A DNA stretch of 64,000 nt, taken from Rhizobium grahamii CCGE 502. Lineage in GTDB: Bacteria > Pseudomonadota > Alphaproteobacteria > Rhizobiales > Rhizobiaceae. This document shows positions 1 through 11,600 of the stretch, piece by piece (the stretch's first letter is position 1; every line of letters starts with the position of its first letter). A program made the translations under genes and the position numbers. The notes beneath the pieces were generated by a model. The model did not search any database and was not told where the DNA came from. It saw only the letters and a program-made list of their open reading frames with translations. The DNA lies in NCBI RefSeq assembly GCF_000298315.2, contig NZ_AEYE02000035.1, forward strand, positions 1-64,000, written 5' to 3'.

Positions 1-712
1 TCAGCATCGACAGGTTGACCAGGCCATTGGCCAGAACGTTGCGGCCGAGCGACGCCGGCAGCCGGTTGGCGCGGGTCTCGTCATCGTCGTCGTCGCCGCC
101 ATCGCCGCCATTGCCGCCATGCTGGCCAGGGCCGCCCGGCAGTGGCCCCCCGTCATGACCGTCGCCGTCGCGGCCGCCGGTGTCGCCGGGACCGCGGCCA
201 CGACCTCCACCATGGCCGCCGCCACCGTGGCGGGCCCGACCAGGATTGGGGAAGTGGAAGCTCTCGCCGTTGATGCCGATGCGGCCGTCATTGTCGTTGG
301 CGTTGAAGGCCCGTATCACCGTGTCGGCAAGGTTCGGATTGCGCGGCAGCGGCAGGTCCTCGAAGCTCAGCCGCACCGAGGCGACATGGCGCTTGCGGAT
401 GACGCCCGAGGTGCTCGCCATCAGCTCATCGGTCATGTCGCGCAGGAAGGCGGCGACATCGTCGATCGCCGCCAGATTGGTGGCCTCGGGACCGGGCGGC
501 TCCACCGGCGCCGGGCCGGCCGCCTTCTGCTCATGCGCCGGCTCGGGCTTGTCCTTGCCGCTGCCAAGCACCGCGCCGAGCACCCCGAACAGCAAAGGCA
601 GCGAGTAGATCCGCCGGTCGGCGCCCTTGTCGGCGGCAAGCCGGAACCGGTTGGCAGGCGCAACGGCCGCCTGGCCGTCGTCGGGCAGTCCGAGGATCAG
701 TTTCTCCTCCAT
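1..712 (-). CDS. N-terminal part of a large, probably exported protein (cut by window edge)
   Basis: The reading frame starts at an ATG (710-712 on the complement) with GGAG about 9 nt upstream and runs off the left edge, leaving about 237 residues. It begins MEEKLILGLPDDGQAA. A hydrophobic patch follows at residues 36-52, then an Ala/Pro/Glu linker. Residues about 157-215 are Gly/His/Asp-rich low complexity. The visible part ends in an NRLPASLGRNVLANG-type linker that resembles those preceding cadherin-like domains in rhizobial exoproteins. It shows no HlyD (membrane fusion) features, although that would be the expected partner of the transporter gene 90 bp upstream. I infer a second substrate of the same type I exporter; the function is unknown. 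The low-complexity Gly/Asp block could also be a calcium- or metal-binding spacer. Confidence 0.6.
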   Translation of the reverse strand, partial: MEEKLILGLPDDGQAAVAPANRFRLAADKGADRRIYSLPLLFGVLGAVLGSGKDKPEPAHEQKAAGPAPVEPPGPEATNLAAIDDVAAFLRDMTDELMASTSGVIRKRHVASVRLSFEDLPLPRNPNLADTVIRAFNANDNDGRIGINGESFHFPNPGRARHGGGGHGGGRGRGPGDTGGRDGDGHDGGPLPGGPGQHGGNGGDGGDDDDDETRANRLPASLGRNVLANGLVNLSML

Positions 713-802
713 GACGCTCTCCAATCCTTGCTCTATCCTTTTTTAGGCTTGGCCCTCTTTGGGCCCGGCCCTGTTCAGGCCATTCCTCTTTGGGTCTGGC
801 CG

Positions 803-2548
803 CTATTCGGCGGCGGCATTGGCGATCCGGTCGCGGTCGGCGGCCGGCGGCGTCTTGCCGACGACCAGCGGACGCTTGGCGGTGGGCTGGATGATCTCGT
901 CCTTCGGCCCGAAGGCGGCAAGCCGGCCGTTCTGCACCAGCCCGACCATGTCGACGGCGGAAAGCGCACTCGGGCGATGGGCGACGATGATGACGATGCC
1001 GCCGCGCTCGCGCACCTTGGCGATCGCCCTGGTCAGCGCCTCCTCGCCCTCGGCGTCGAGGTTGGAGTTCGGCTCGTCGAGCACCACCAGGAAGGGATCG
1101 CCGTAAAGCGCCCGCGCCAGCCCGATGCGCTGGCGCTGCCCGGCCGACAGCGCCGTGCCGTGCGGACCGAGCTCGGTCTGGTAGCCGTCGCGCAGGTGCA
1201 CGACCAGCTCGTGGATGTCGGCGGCCTTCGCCGCCCGGATGATCTTGCGCGCATCCGGCACCTCGGCAAAGCGCGAGATGTTCTCGGCAATCGTCCCCTC
1301 CATCAGCGCCACGTCCTGCGGCAGGTAGCCGACATGCTCGCCGAAGAAGGCCTCGTTCCACTGGCTGAGATCGGCGCCGTCGACCCGAACCGAGCCGCGC
1401 AGCACCGGCCAGATGCCGAGGATCGAGCGCGCCAGCGTCGTCTTGCCGCCGCCTGACGGACCGATCAGGCCGAGCGCCTGGCCGGCCTTCAGCGTGAAGC
1501 TGACTTCGCTCAAAAGCACCGCGCCGCTGGTCGGCGCCACCGTCGTGATGTTGTCGACCGTTAGGCTCTCATGCGGCGCCGGCAGCTCGACATAGCCGCT
1601 CTTGTCGTTCAGCACCGCCAGCGTCTCGTTCAGCCGCTGGTGGCTGCGGCGCGCCCCGACCACGCCCTTCCACTGGCCGATCGCCAGGTCGACCGGCGCA
1701 AGTGCCCGCGCCGTGACGATCGACGAGGCGATGATCGAGCCCGACGACAGCTCGCCGCGGATCGTCAGATAGGCGCCAAGCCCGAGGATCGCCGACTGCA
1801 GCATCATGCGCAGCACCTTCGACAGCCCCGACAGCGTGCCGCCGACGTCGGACGTCTTCGTCTGACAGTCGAGGTGGCGGCGGTTGGCCTTCTCGAAGCG
1901 ATCGACGGCCCGCCCGGTGATCCCCATCGCATGCATGATGTCGCTGTTGCGGGCGTTCGAATCGGCAACCGAGTTGCGCGCCACCGAGGCCTTGATCATC
2001 GACTGCGAGTGCCGCCGCGTCAGCACCTCGGCAACAACCGTCAGCACCGTCAGCACCACGGCACCGCCGACCGTCAGCAATCCCAGCATCGGATGCAGCA
2101 GCCAGACGAACACCAGATAGACCGGCATCCACGGCAGGTCGAACAGCGCCACCGGGCCCTGGCTCGACAGGAAGCCGCGCAGCGTGTCGACGTCGCGGCC
2201 GCGCTCCATCGCCTCAGACGTCGAATAGCCGTAGCGCGGCATCTCGATCACCACCTTGTGGGCGATCGGCGCAAGCTCGGCATCCAGCCGGGCGCCGAGC
2301 CTGATCAGGATCTGCGAGCGGATGATGTCGAACATCCCCTGGAACAGGTACAGGCTGATCGCCAGGATCGACAGCGCCACCAGCGTCGAGATCGAGCCGC
2401 TGGTCAGCGCCCGGTCGTAGATCTGCAGCATGTAGAAGGCGCCCGTCAGCGCCAGGATGTTGATGATCCCCGACAGCCCGAACAGATAGGCAAGGATGCC
2501 GCGCAATCCGGGGATCCTGTATTGTGGCTCGCTCTTCTTCTTCGTCAT
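803..2548 (-). CDS. Type I secretion ABC transporter (permease-ATPase fusion, PrsD/HlyB class)
   Basis: This 581-residue inner-membrane exporter is expected to drive RTX proteins out of the cell with a membrane-fusion protein and TolC. The N-terminal half (about 20-300) is the membrane domain, with hydrophobic segments near 20-42, 55-70 and 138-175. No N-terminal C39 peptidase is present, as is usual for RTX exporters. The ATPase half has Walker A GPSGGGKTT (363-371), a Q-loop YLPQD (408-412), the signature LSAGQRQR (467-474), Walker B LVVLDEP (487-493) and an H-loop AHRPS (523-527). The start is ATG at 2548 with GGGGGG upstream. It lies downstream of, and co-directional with, the giant RTX peroxidase, its likely substrate. 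A GC-rich hairpin sits between the two. No HlyD or TolC gene is visible in the window. Confidence 0.93.
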   Translation of the reverse strand: MTKKKSEPQYRIPGLRGILAYLFGLSGIINILALTGAFYMLQIYDRALTSGSISTLVALSILAISLYLFQGMFDIIRSQILIRLGARLDAELAPIAHKVVIEMPRYGYSTSEAMERGRDVDTLRGFLSSQGPVALFDLPWMPVYLVFVWLLHPMLGLLTVGGAVVLTVLTVVAEVLTRRHSQSMIKASVARNSVADSNARNSDIMHAMGITGRAVDRFEKANRRHLDCQTKTSDVGGTLSGLSKVLRMMLQSAILGLGAYLTIRGELSSGSIIASSIVTARALAPVDLAIGQWKGVVGARRSHQRLNETLAVLNDKSGYVELPAPHESLTVDNITTVAPTSGAVLLSEVSFTLKAGQALGLIGPSGGGKTTLARSILGIWPVLRGSVRVDGADLSQWNEAFFGEHVGYLPQDVALMEGTIAENISRFAEVPDARKIIRAAKAADIHELVVHLRDGYQTELGPHGTALSAGQRQRIGLARALYGDPFLVVLDEPNSNLDAEGEEALTRAIAKVRERGGIVIIVAHRPSALSAVDMVGLVQNGRLAAFGPKDEIIQPTAKRPLVVGKTPPAADRDRIANAAAE

Positions 2549-2625
2549 CGCATACCCCCCACATCAGCACCGCGGACCATCAGGGCATCAACCCGTCGCC
2601 CGGACCCGGCGCATTGAACAGAAAG

Positions 2626-2654
2626 TCCCCGACCGGGATTGCCCCGGTCGGGGA
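2626..2654 (-). terminator. Strong GC-rich hairpin between the peroxidase and exporter genes
   Basis: There is a 12-bp perfect stem (2626-2637 paired with 2643-2654) with a 5-nt loop, 17 bp after the stop of the peroxidase gene. On the minus strand it is followed by ACTTTCTGTTC rather than a clean U-run. It may act as a partial terminator or as a 3' stabiliser that lowers exporter expression relative to its abundant substrate. Confidence 0.6.
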
Positions 2655-2670
2655 GGCGCGCTCGTCCCCT

Positions 2671-5600
2671 CTAGGAGACGCCGTTGAAGTCGCTGGCCGT
2701 CAGGTTGTAGTTGCCCTTCAGCATCAGCACGAAGTCGGCATCGGTGTTGCTGTCGACATTGCCGTGGATCACCGTGAACTCGTTGCCATCAAGCACCTCG
2801 TGCGTCACCACCACCTGGCCGGCCGCCGTCAGCGCACCACCCGAGGCCAGCGTGAAGTGCTGCACCCCATCCATCCCGCTGTTGGCGTCGATCGCCGCAA
2901 AGTCGATCTTGTCGCCGGGCTGGAAGCCGTGGATCGTGTCGCCATTGGCGGCGCCTGCCGACAGGAAGCGGAAGGTGTCGTTGCCGAGCCCGCCGTCCAT
3001 GACGTTGACCGCGGCCGTTGCCGTGATCGTGTCATGGCCGGAACCGGTGATGACGTTCTCGAAGCCGTAGACCACATCCGTCCCGGTCGTGCCTCCCGAC
3101 GTGCCGCCCGACACCTGGCCGCGCTGCATGAAGCCGTTGCCGAGGTCGACCGTCAGGTTCGCCGTCGCCACCGCATAGTCCAGCGTGTCGGTGCCGTCGC
3201 CGCCCCAGTACTGGTCGTCGCCGTCACCGGCAGAGGCGATCACCGTGTCGTCGCCGTCACCAGCCCAGACCTGATCCTCGCCGGCACCGCCCTCGATGAA
3301 GTCGTTGCCCGCTTCGCCATGGATCATGTCCTTGCCGGCATTGCCGAACAGCATGTCGTCGCCGGACCCGCCGTGCAGCTCGTCGTCGCCGGCCCCGCCG
3401 GTGACGCTGTCGTTGCCGTCACCGGCCGTCACCACGTCGTCGCCGTCCTCGCCGCGCAGGATGTCGGAGCCCGCATCGCCGGCAACGATATCCCCACCAC
3501 CACCGCCAAGGATCGTATCGGCACCAGCCGCACCAAGCAGAACATCCCCGGCAACAGTCCCGATCAACGTCCGCGCTGCGACCGGAAGCGGCATGCTGCC
3601 GTCGTCGTCATCGTCCCCGCCAGACGAGGTGTCATCATCGTCGTCGTCATCACCGCCCGAAGACGTGTCGTCATCATCATCATCGTCATCGTCGTCATCG
3701 TCACCACCCGATGAGGAGTCATCGTCATCGTTGTCGTCGTCGTTACCTCCAGGGCCGCTGTTGTCATCATCATCATCATCATCATCATCATCGCCGCCAC
3801 CATGATCGTCATCGTCCTCTTCAAGCGGCTCGGTTTCAAAGATAGTTTCGGAGAGACCCGTCAGGCCGGTATTGCGGGCCACGATGTCGGCAAACTCCTG
3901 GCCGTCGATGAAGTTCTCGTAGAAGTCAAAATTGTCAAAGCGGTTGAGGTAGTAGAACCGGTCGGCTTCCTGCAGCCGGTCGAACTGCTCTTGCAGCACG
4001 ACCCAGAAGGTCTGACCGACCATGCCTCCATTAATGTGCTTCTCGGCAAGGCCACCAACCCAGAGGTCGACACGGTCGATACCCTTGACTATGCCGGTGC
4101 CATTGGCCTGGATCGCAACCTGAATATCAGGGTTGATCGCCTGGAAGCTCGCGATGTCGCCAGACTGCAGCACGAGGTCCGGATAGGCCTGGCGGAACTG
4201 GTTCATGACTGCCTCCGACAAGCCGTTGCGCGCCTGGAAGTCTTCCCAGGAGGTATAGGCCGAGAGGTTTCCGGCGTAACCAAGCGCTTCCTTGACATAG
4301 GGATCGGTCGATGCGGCCAGATCTATGCGCACCTGGTTCAAGGTACCGAGCCCGACATCCCAGGCGCGGGCGACGTTGAAGGAGAACAGGTCAGCGTTGA
4401 TGCGGACGAGATCGTTGCGCACCGCATCGACGATGTTGAAGTCCACTTCCTCCGCATTTTGGGTGACGATACCGCCAAGGATCGAATTGACCCCGAGCTG
4501 CTCGTATCCGGGTTGTGGCACGTAGCCCGGAGGCAACGGACCCTTGAAGACGCCCGGATCGTTGCTCGGATTGAGGAAGGCGTCATAGAGCGCCACCTGC
4601 CTCGGCTCGCCATCCGGCCCGATCACCGTCATCGTCTGGCCGATCAGCGAATGGCCGACGCGATAGACCGCTGCGGCGAACTCATGCGAGATCGCGGCCG
4701 TGGCATTGGGGTTGTATTCCTCAAAGCCATGATCGCCATCGCCCCTGATGCCCCCGATCAGCATGTCAGCGAACTCGCCGAACACAACGCGCTGATACTC
4801 GGCCTCGTTCACCATCTTGGCCGCCTGGAAAAGCTCCTCGGCCGTTCCCTGGAAGCCGGACTGCTCCAGAAGGTTCACATGAAAGTTGTGATTGCGGGCC
4901 CAAATCGTGTGCATCGAGGTCAGCGCAAAGTTCTCGTTCCCGCGTCCATCGCCGACGACATAGTGATCGAGCTGGCTGATGAAGGGGTTGGCGTCGAGCA
5001 GCAGCGCATGTCCACTGCCCATGAAGTTCGACGTCATCTGCGGCAGCATCGCTTCATTTATGTGACCGGTAGCATCGACCAGGCCGGCGAAATAATCGCG
5101 GAAACTCATCTGTCCGCCTGGTAACCCCGCACCATCAAAGATCGTGTTGGCCTGCCAGTGATGGATGATCAGTTCACGCAGCGTCGGCAACAGCCGGAAC
5201 TCCGTGTTGGACGGATCCACCGCACCCTGCAGCAGGTGCGAACCGAAGCCCTGGTTCCCATCGCTTTCGCGGAGGAACTGACCAACCAGTTCATGCGAGC
5301 CGTACGCCTGGTTCTGGTCGACGAAGGGCGAGGTCTTGTTGAGATGCTGCGTCACGCCATTGTTGTCGATGTCGTAGACGGTGCCGCGCGTCAGATCCGC
5401 GGGATTGCCGGAACCAGGTGCACCATTGCCAGGCGCACCGATCTGGATCGATCCGTTGCCACCCTTCGGCAGGAAGTCGAGGCCATGGTCGAAATACTGG
5501 CCGAACGCCATGAAGAAGATGTTGGCGTTGGAGGCGTTCTTTGCAAGGTTGGCTTCCTGGGACCCGAGCACGTTGCTGATGCTGCGTGGATCGAGCCCTT

Positions 5601-8600
5601 CGAAGATCGGGTTGATCTGGTTGTTGCCGGTCGCCGCTTCGTACTCGCCAAAGTGCGCATTGGTGATCCGGATGAACGGCTCGTCGGCGGCACCCCAGTC
5701 GGAGTGCTGTTCATTGTTGCCGTGGCCAGACAGGCTGCGTACGCCGCCGAACCCGTCCGTGTCGTCGTCGTCTTCGAAGGCGGGAAGACCGTTCACCAGG
5801 TTCTTGAGGCCGGCGAGGTCGGCTGCGGTATATCCGAAAGGACCCGAATTCGTGTCGTCGTCCGCAGAGGCGAACTGCGGCGGAACGACACCGGTGAACG
5901 TGATTGAATGCGTGCCGTTTGCAAGCGTCCGAGTTCCGTTGGCATTGTCGCTAAGCGTATAGCCCGAAATCGCCGATCCGGGGGCAAGTTCGACAACATC
6001 CTGCGGGCGAAGCGTGCCGACGATGGTGTCGTCACCGCCGTTGGAGCGGAAGACGATGCGATGCTGCGAGTCGAGGCCGGTGATGTCGACGGTGTCATCG
6101 CTGCTGGTGCCGTCGATAGTGATCGTGCTTGGATCGAGATCCGTACCCACGAAATCGCCCGAAACGACAAAGGTGTCGTTGCCGCCGCCGCCGTTGATAT
6201 CGATCTCGTCGATTCCGTCCAACTCCGCCACCACGATTGCCGGCCCGGCACCGACCCTGCGAGAGATGACGATTTCGGTCGTCGCCTGGAGCGAGGTTGC
6301 CGGAAGACCGGTCCTTGCCAGATAGTCGGCTACGTCCTCGATAAGAAACGTCTCGTCGTTGTTGTCGCCCCGAATACGCAAACGATCCACGCCGGCTCCG
6401 CCGTCAATGATGTCGCGACCATCCCCGACCTCCCAGGCAACCGTATCGTCGCCTGCACCGGCATTGATCACGTCATCTCCCAGACCCCCGACGAGGTCAT
6501 CGTCGCCACCGAGCGCGTTGATCGTGTCATTGCCGCCAAGCGCATCGATGGAGTCGGCACCTTCGGTTCCGATGATAGTGTCGGCGCCGTCCGTTGGGAT
6601 GGTGTCCGGCAGGCCCGCTTCCACCTCGGCAAGCGTCACAGTACCATCGTTGAACTGAAAGTTCTCGATGCTGATGACGGCATCCTCCTCATTCGTGCCA
6701 ACGACCTCCAACTGGCCTTCGGCGTTGATCTCGAACGTGAAGTCGGCGCGATTGCCGGCAAAGACAGCGGTATCATCGCCTTCTCCGCCATCGAGAATGT
6801 CGTTGCCGTCACCACCTGCCAGGGTATCATCACCGAGCCCGCCAAATATTTCGTCGTCACCGGCCCCACCACTTAGGTCGTCGTCTCCAGCCAGTCCGAA
6901 GATGATGTCGTTGCCGCCGAGGCCGTCGATCGTGTCAGCGCCAGGCGTTCCGACCAGAACGTCATCGCCCTCCGTCGCTACAAGGTTCGTCGCTGGAACA
7001 AGCGGATCTGTCGGTATTGAAGCGACAGAGTAGGGAATGCCGTTGGCATCGGTATAGCGGACGATGGCGCGAACGCGGACGTCCGCGCCGACTTCGAATT
7101 CACCGTCATTTGCGGGCGTGAAAGATGGACCACGGAAGCCGGTATCGACGAAGATGCCAGGATCCGTTTCGATCTGCCATTCGATGATCAGCGGCGGGAA
7201 GATCTTGCCGCCATTCGGATTATCCGAATCCGTTACACCCGCCAGCGAGCCGTCGGGCGCCATCTGCACCTTGAGCAGCTGACCGATCTGGGCAACCCCT
7301 TCGATTAGCGGATTGCCTACCGGTGCTTCGTCGTCAACCTCGACGAGCTCCACCGTCTGATCGGCGAATTGCAGGCGCTCGATATTGCTGACCTTGTCGA
7401 CGCCATCGTTGACGGCAACGCCACCGACAACAGCATTGACCAGGTGCCGAACGATCGTCTGTTGGTCGCCGTCATCGTCAAAATCAATGCCTTCGATCTC
7501 GTATTCGCTGCGACTGCCGCGGAAGACAGCCGTGTCGATATCACCGTCACCGTCGGCCGTGAGGACTTCGCGCACAATGTGCATTTGATCCGGTCTGACA
7601 GTGCGGCCGACCAGAAGCTGGAAAAGAGACTTGCCAATCCATGACGGTGCGGGAGCTTCGGCTGCGGTGAACACGTGCCGGAGACTGTCGACAGTAGCGA
7701 TCTGATCTTCAGCGGAATTCGTCGATCCGGTTGTTATGCGGATCCGCACGTTGAGCCACCGGTCACCGTCGATAATGTCGTCGCCGCCGTTGCCCTGCAG
7801 CAGGTCGTGGCCACCGCCCCCAAGCAGGATGTTGCCGCTCTCATAAAAGCCCGTGGTGGGGTCAATATCTACGATCTCAGAGAGCCCGGCGATGCGAGCC
7901 AGCCCCTCGGCATCGAGACCATCATTGAAGAAGATATTCTCTGTCGTGGCGACCGTGTCTCCGGGTGCAATTTCGCCAAATGTGCGCTCATCACCAATGA
8001 GGGTGTCATTGTGATTCCATCCCGAGAGAGCTTCGACCTTGTCGAACCGATTGCGAAGAATGTCCTCCTGCTCGGTAGTGAAGATCGGAATGTTCATGTC
8101 GGCGTGGGCGTCGCGTGCAACGCCCTTGAAGATTGCCCAGTCGAAACCGAACATGCCTTCATTGCGCATGACGCTTTCGCCCTGCACCATGATGTCGTCA
8201 CCCGACTCGCCGTCGAAATCGTTCTCCTCATTGCCGGCGAACATCACGTCATGGCCCTTGATGACGCTGTTAAAGAACAGCTCCGAATTGTCGCCGGCCG
8301 TTGTGTCGAAGCCGCCACCGCCTTCGATCCAGTCATCCCCTTCATTGCCCATGAGCAGATCGACACCTTCGCCGCCGACGATGAAGTCATCGCCTTCACC
8401 GCCGAAAACCTCCGTGTCATCGACACCGACAAAGATTGCGTCCTTGCCGATACCACCCATCAGGATGTCGATACCGTTGGAGTTGGCAATAACGTCGTTG
8501 CCTTCGTCACCCTTGATGAAGTCGCCGCTGTCGCCGCTGTCGGTAAGGATGTCATCCCCCGCACCGCCGTTGACCAGATCGACGCCTGCGCCAGATTCGA

Positions 8601-11600
8601 TCCGATCATCTCCGGCATCGCCCCAGATCCCGTCATCCCCGAAATCCGTGATGATCGTATCGTTGCCGTCTGTGCCACCAGCAACAATGTGCTCGCCGCC
8701 GGTGAAGCGGAGATAGTTCGCGTCCACGCCTGGTGTACCGGGGTCGTCGCGCGCTACCTTGCCGAGGCCCATGGCTTCAAGTGCGGCGTCTGTACCAAGC
8801 GGATCAACACCTTCCGCAGCACCGTTGTAGTCGGCCTGGTTGGCCGCGTTGACTTCGAGGACGAAATCATAGTTGCCGAACGAATCCACGCCCATATGAC
8901 GGTTGACGATGTCGTCAGCAGTACCCCGAATGCCGTCCGGCCCGGGCTGGGCAATGTCGGTGTTCGCCATGATCATCTTGGCGAACGAGTTCTGCTCCAG
9001 CATATTCAGGAAGTTCTGCCCCTGTGTGCGGGTCAGATAGTAGAGCCGATCGCCATCCTGCAGATTCTCAAGCTGAGCTTCAAAGATCGCATTGAATGTC
9101 GAACCGAGAAAGCCACCGAACGGCATCTTCTTTTCGGCAAGTCCGCCGATCCAAAGGTCAATCGCATTAAGTCCGCTGTTGGCAGCCGTCCATGTGCCAG
9201 TGCTATTGAGGAAGCCCAACCTGTCCGCATTGAAGGCGTCAGCTGCGGCGCCCGTCAGGCTTTCGTCGCCAAATACCAATGCCCAGGCGGCATCCCGCTT
9301 GCCTGCCACCGTCGCTTGCGCGGTGATCGAGGCGTGGGTTCCGTAGGCTGCGATGAAGTTCACGACCGATATCGGATTCTTCAGATTGGCCGCGAAATCA
9401 GTCCAGCTGTCATAAGGCGTGAGGAAGCTCGAGCCGGTTGCCGCATAGAGCTGCGTGCGCGCGTCGTTCAATGTCGGGATGCCTGTATCTCGACCTCTGG
9501 CGATGTTGATGGATGCAAGATCGAGCGGTAGGCCGAGCAAGCTGTTTCGCAGCGCGCCCGTAATAAATTCGTCGATTTCATTGCCACGTTCGACCGTCAT
9601 GCCACGAACGATTGCGCCGGCGGCCTGATCAGCTGTCACTGCGCCATCATTGTTGAAGGCGACAGGATTGAGGAATGCCGTGATCAGTCCCATGTTGTCG
9701 GTGCTTGTCACCGCACCATTCGCGTCGATGAAAACGCGTGGCATGTTCTCCGTCAGCATCGAGTGACCAAAGCGGTAGACGGTGTTGGCGAACTCCGAGA
9801 AGATCGAGGGATTGATGTCGGTGATGTTGTTGAAGACAAACGGGTCAATCGCCGGCTGAATCTTGCGGGCGAACTCCTCGAAGACCAGATGCTGATACTG
9901 CATCTCGGTGGCAAACCGCGCGCCCTGGAACAGACGTTCGCCGTCCCAATCGAGCGTATCGGCAAAGGTGAGTTGCTGAAGCGCCGTCATGGTGGCAAAA
10001 TCGACAGGCAGACCGGTCAAGTCCTCGCCGACCAGCCATTCGTTGATAAAATCAAGGTCGCCACTCTTCAGAATAGTGAGTTTCTGAGAGTCGATCTGGC
10101 GATTGTGTTCCGAGTGGAAGATGTGGTGGACAGCGGTCAGTCCGATGTTCTCGTTGCCGCGGCCATCACCCGTGATGAAGTGACGATCAAGAAGCTCGTT
10201 GTCGTATTGCGCGACGTTCGACGTGAGCCTGACATCGTCGATGAGGACTTGCCCGGTCCCACCATGGGTGACGACAATTTTAAGTTCCTGACCAGCAGCG
10301 CCGGCCGGAACAGCACCTGAACTCAATGTCACCGGCAGCCAGCCGCCCTCTGCAGGCGTCGGCAGCGCCAGGGTCGAGAGGATGATTCCATTCGCGGTAA
10401 CGAGTTGAACCGTACCTCCACCGAATGTCTGGTCGGTCCGGTCACCGACATTGAGCGTCAATGAATAGGTCCGGCCAGCCTGCAGAAGAACACCAGTATC
10501 GTGCGCCAGAACGGCCCCGGTATCGAGGAAAACGACATTGCCGCCCCCGTGTCCCGTTTCCGCGCTAACAGAGGTTGTCGGGTCGTAGACCCCGCCGAAC
10601 CCTCCTGTGATCTCCCAGCCGAGGGGAGCCGTGGTGGTCCAATTGCCGAGCAGCGGATCGACATTGACGCCGGCGGCGCCATCACTGAGGTCGACCGCAT
10701 CAAAGCCATCGAGGACCGGCGGCGGTGTGCCGATACCGCTATCCCCATCCGCAGCTTTGAACTGCCCGGTCTGGCTATCGAAGGGGTTCGCCTGGTGAGC
10801 GATATCATCAAGGAAGGCGTGGCCGGTGCGAACGGCACCGACACTGAACGTATTCACAGGGGTGGCGCGATTGCCCTCCACAACGATATCGTCTTCAGTA
10901 TTGGGAACGCCGTCGGCTCCCAATCCGAGTACGATCAAGGGTAAACCATTGTCGCCGCGAATGAACTCGCCGTAAGCGTCGGTGCGCAGCAGCGGAAGAT
11001 TGATGATGTCACGATCGGTCAGCTCGATGCCGAGCAGCTCACGCGCCTGATCCTTGATGTCCCTCCAGGTTGGAAGTCCGTTTGCCGAACCATCCAGCAG
11101 CTTTCCTGTGGCCACTGGCATATCGACCAGCGCTTCGTTGGGCCTCATGACGTATTCACGCAGGAAGACCTGATGGGAGGCGTGTGACGTGTAGGTCTGG
11201 TTCTGGTCGACGAAGGATGTTGTCGTATTGGTTTGCGACCCGTCCGCCGTGGGTGCCGCGCGTGTCAATACCATGAAGTTTGCACTCCCGCCCGGGACGT
11301 ACAGCGGATCGTCGGGTTGCAGCGGAATGAAGACGGTGCCGTTGTTGCCTTTCGAGATGAGATCGAGGCCGTGGTCAAAAAACTGTCCGAAGAATGTCAT
11401 CCAGGCATTGAACGGAGCAGATAGGCCTTCGTCAGGCGCAATGTTTGGAATAACGAGCGTGCCTTGATCATTGACTGTGAGACCGAGCTCTTCGGCGAAG
11501 GCAATGAAAGCCGCCATCGGATTGGCAGCAACAGCTGTCGCATGAGCGAGTGTTTCTTCGGCCGCTGTGAGCGCTTCAGCCGCAGTCTGGATCGCGTCCA

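Noticed and set aside
119-1456. Long plus-strand open frame of 445 codons opposite the exporter gene
   Set aside because: It is antisense to a clear ABC transporter and the left-edge gene; the translation is Arg/Gly/Ala-rich with no motif, a typical shadow of GC-rich coding DNA.
2524-3714. Plus-strand open frame of 396 codons opposite the RTX peroxidase C-terminus
   Set aside because: It mirrors the repeat-coding strand and its Val/Ile/Arg repeats come from the complement of Asp/Gly codons; no SD or domain.
3590-3830. Dense triplet repeat looking at first like a CRISPR or tandem-repeat array
   Set aside because: No unique spacers of constant length; it is in frame and encodes the Asp-rich linker.
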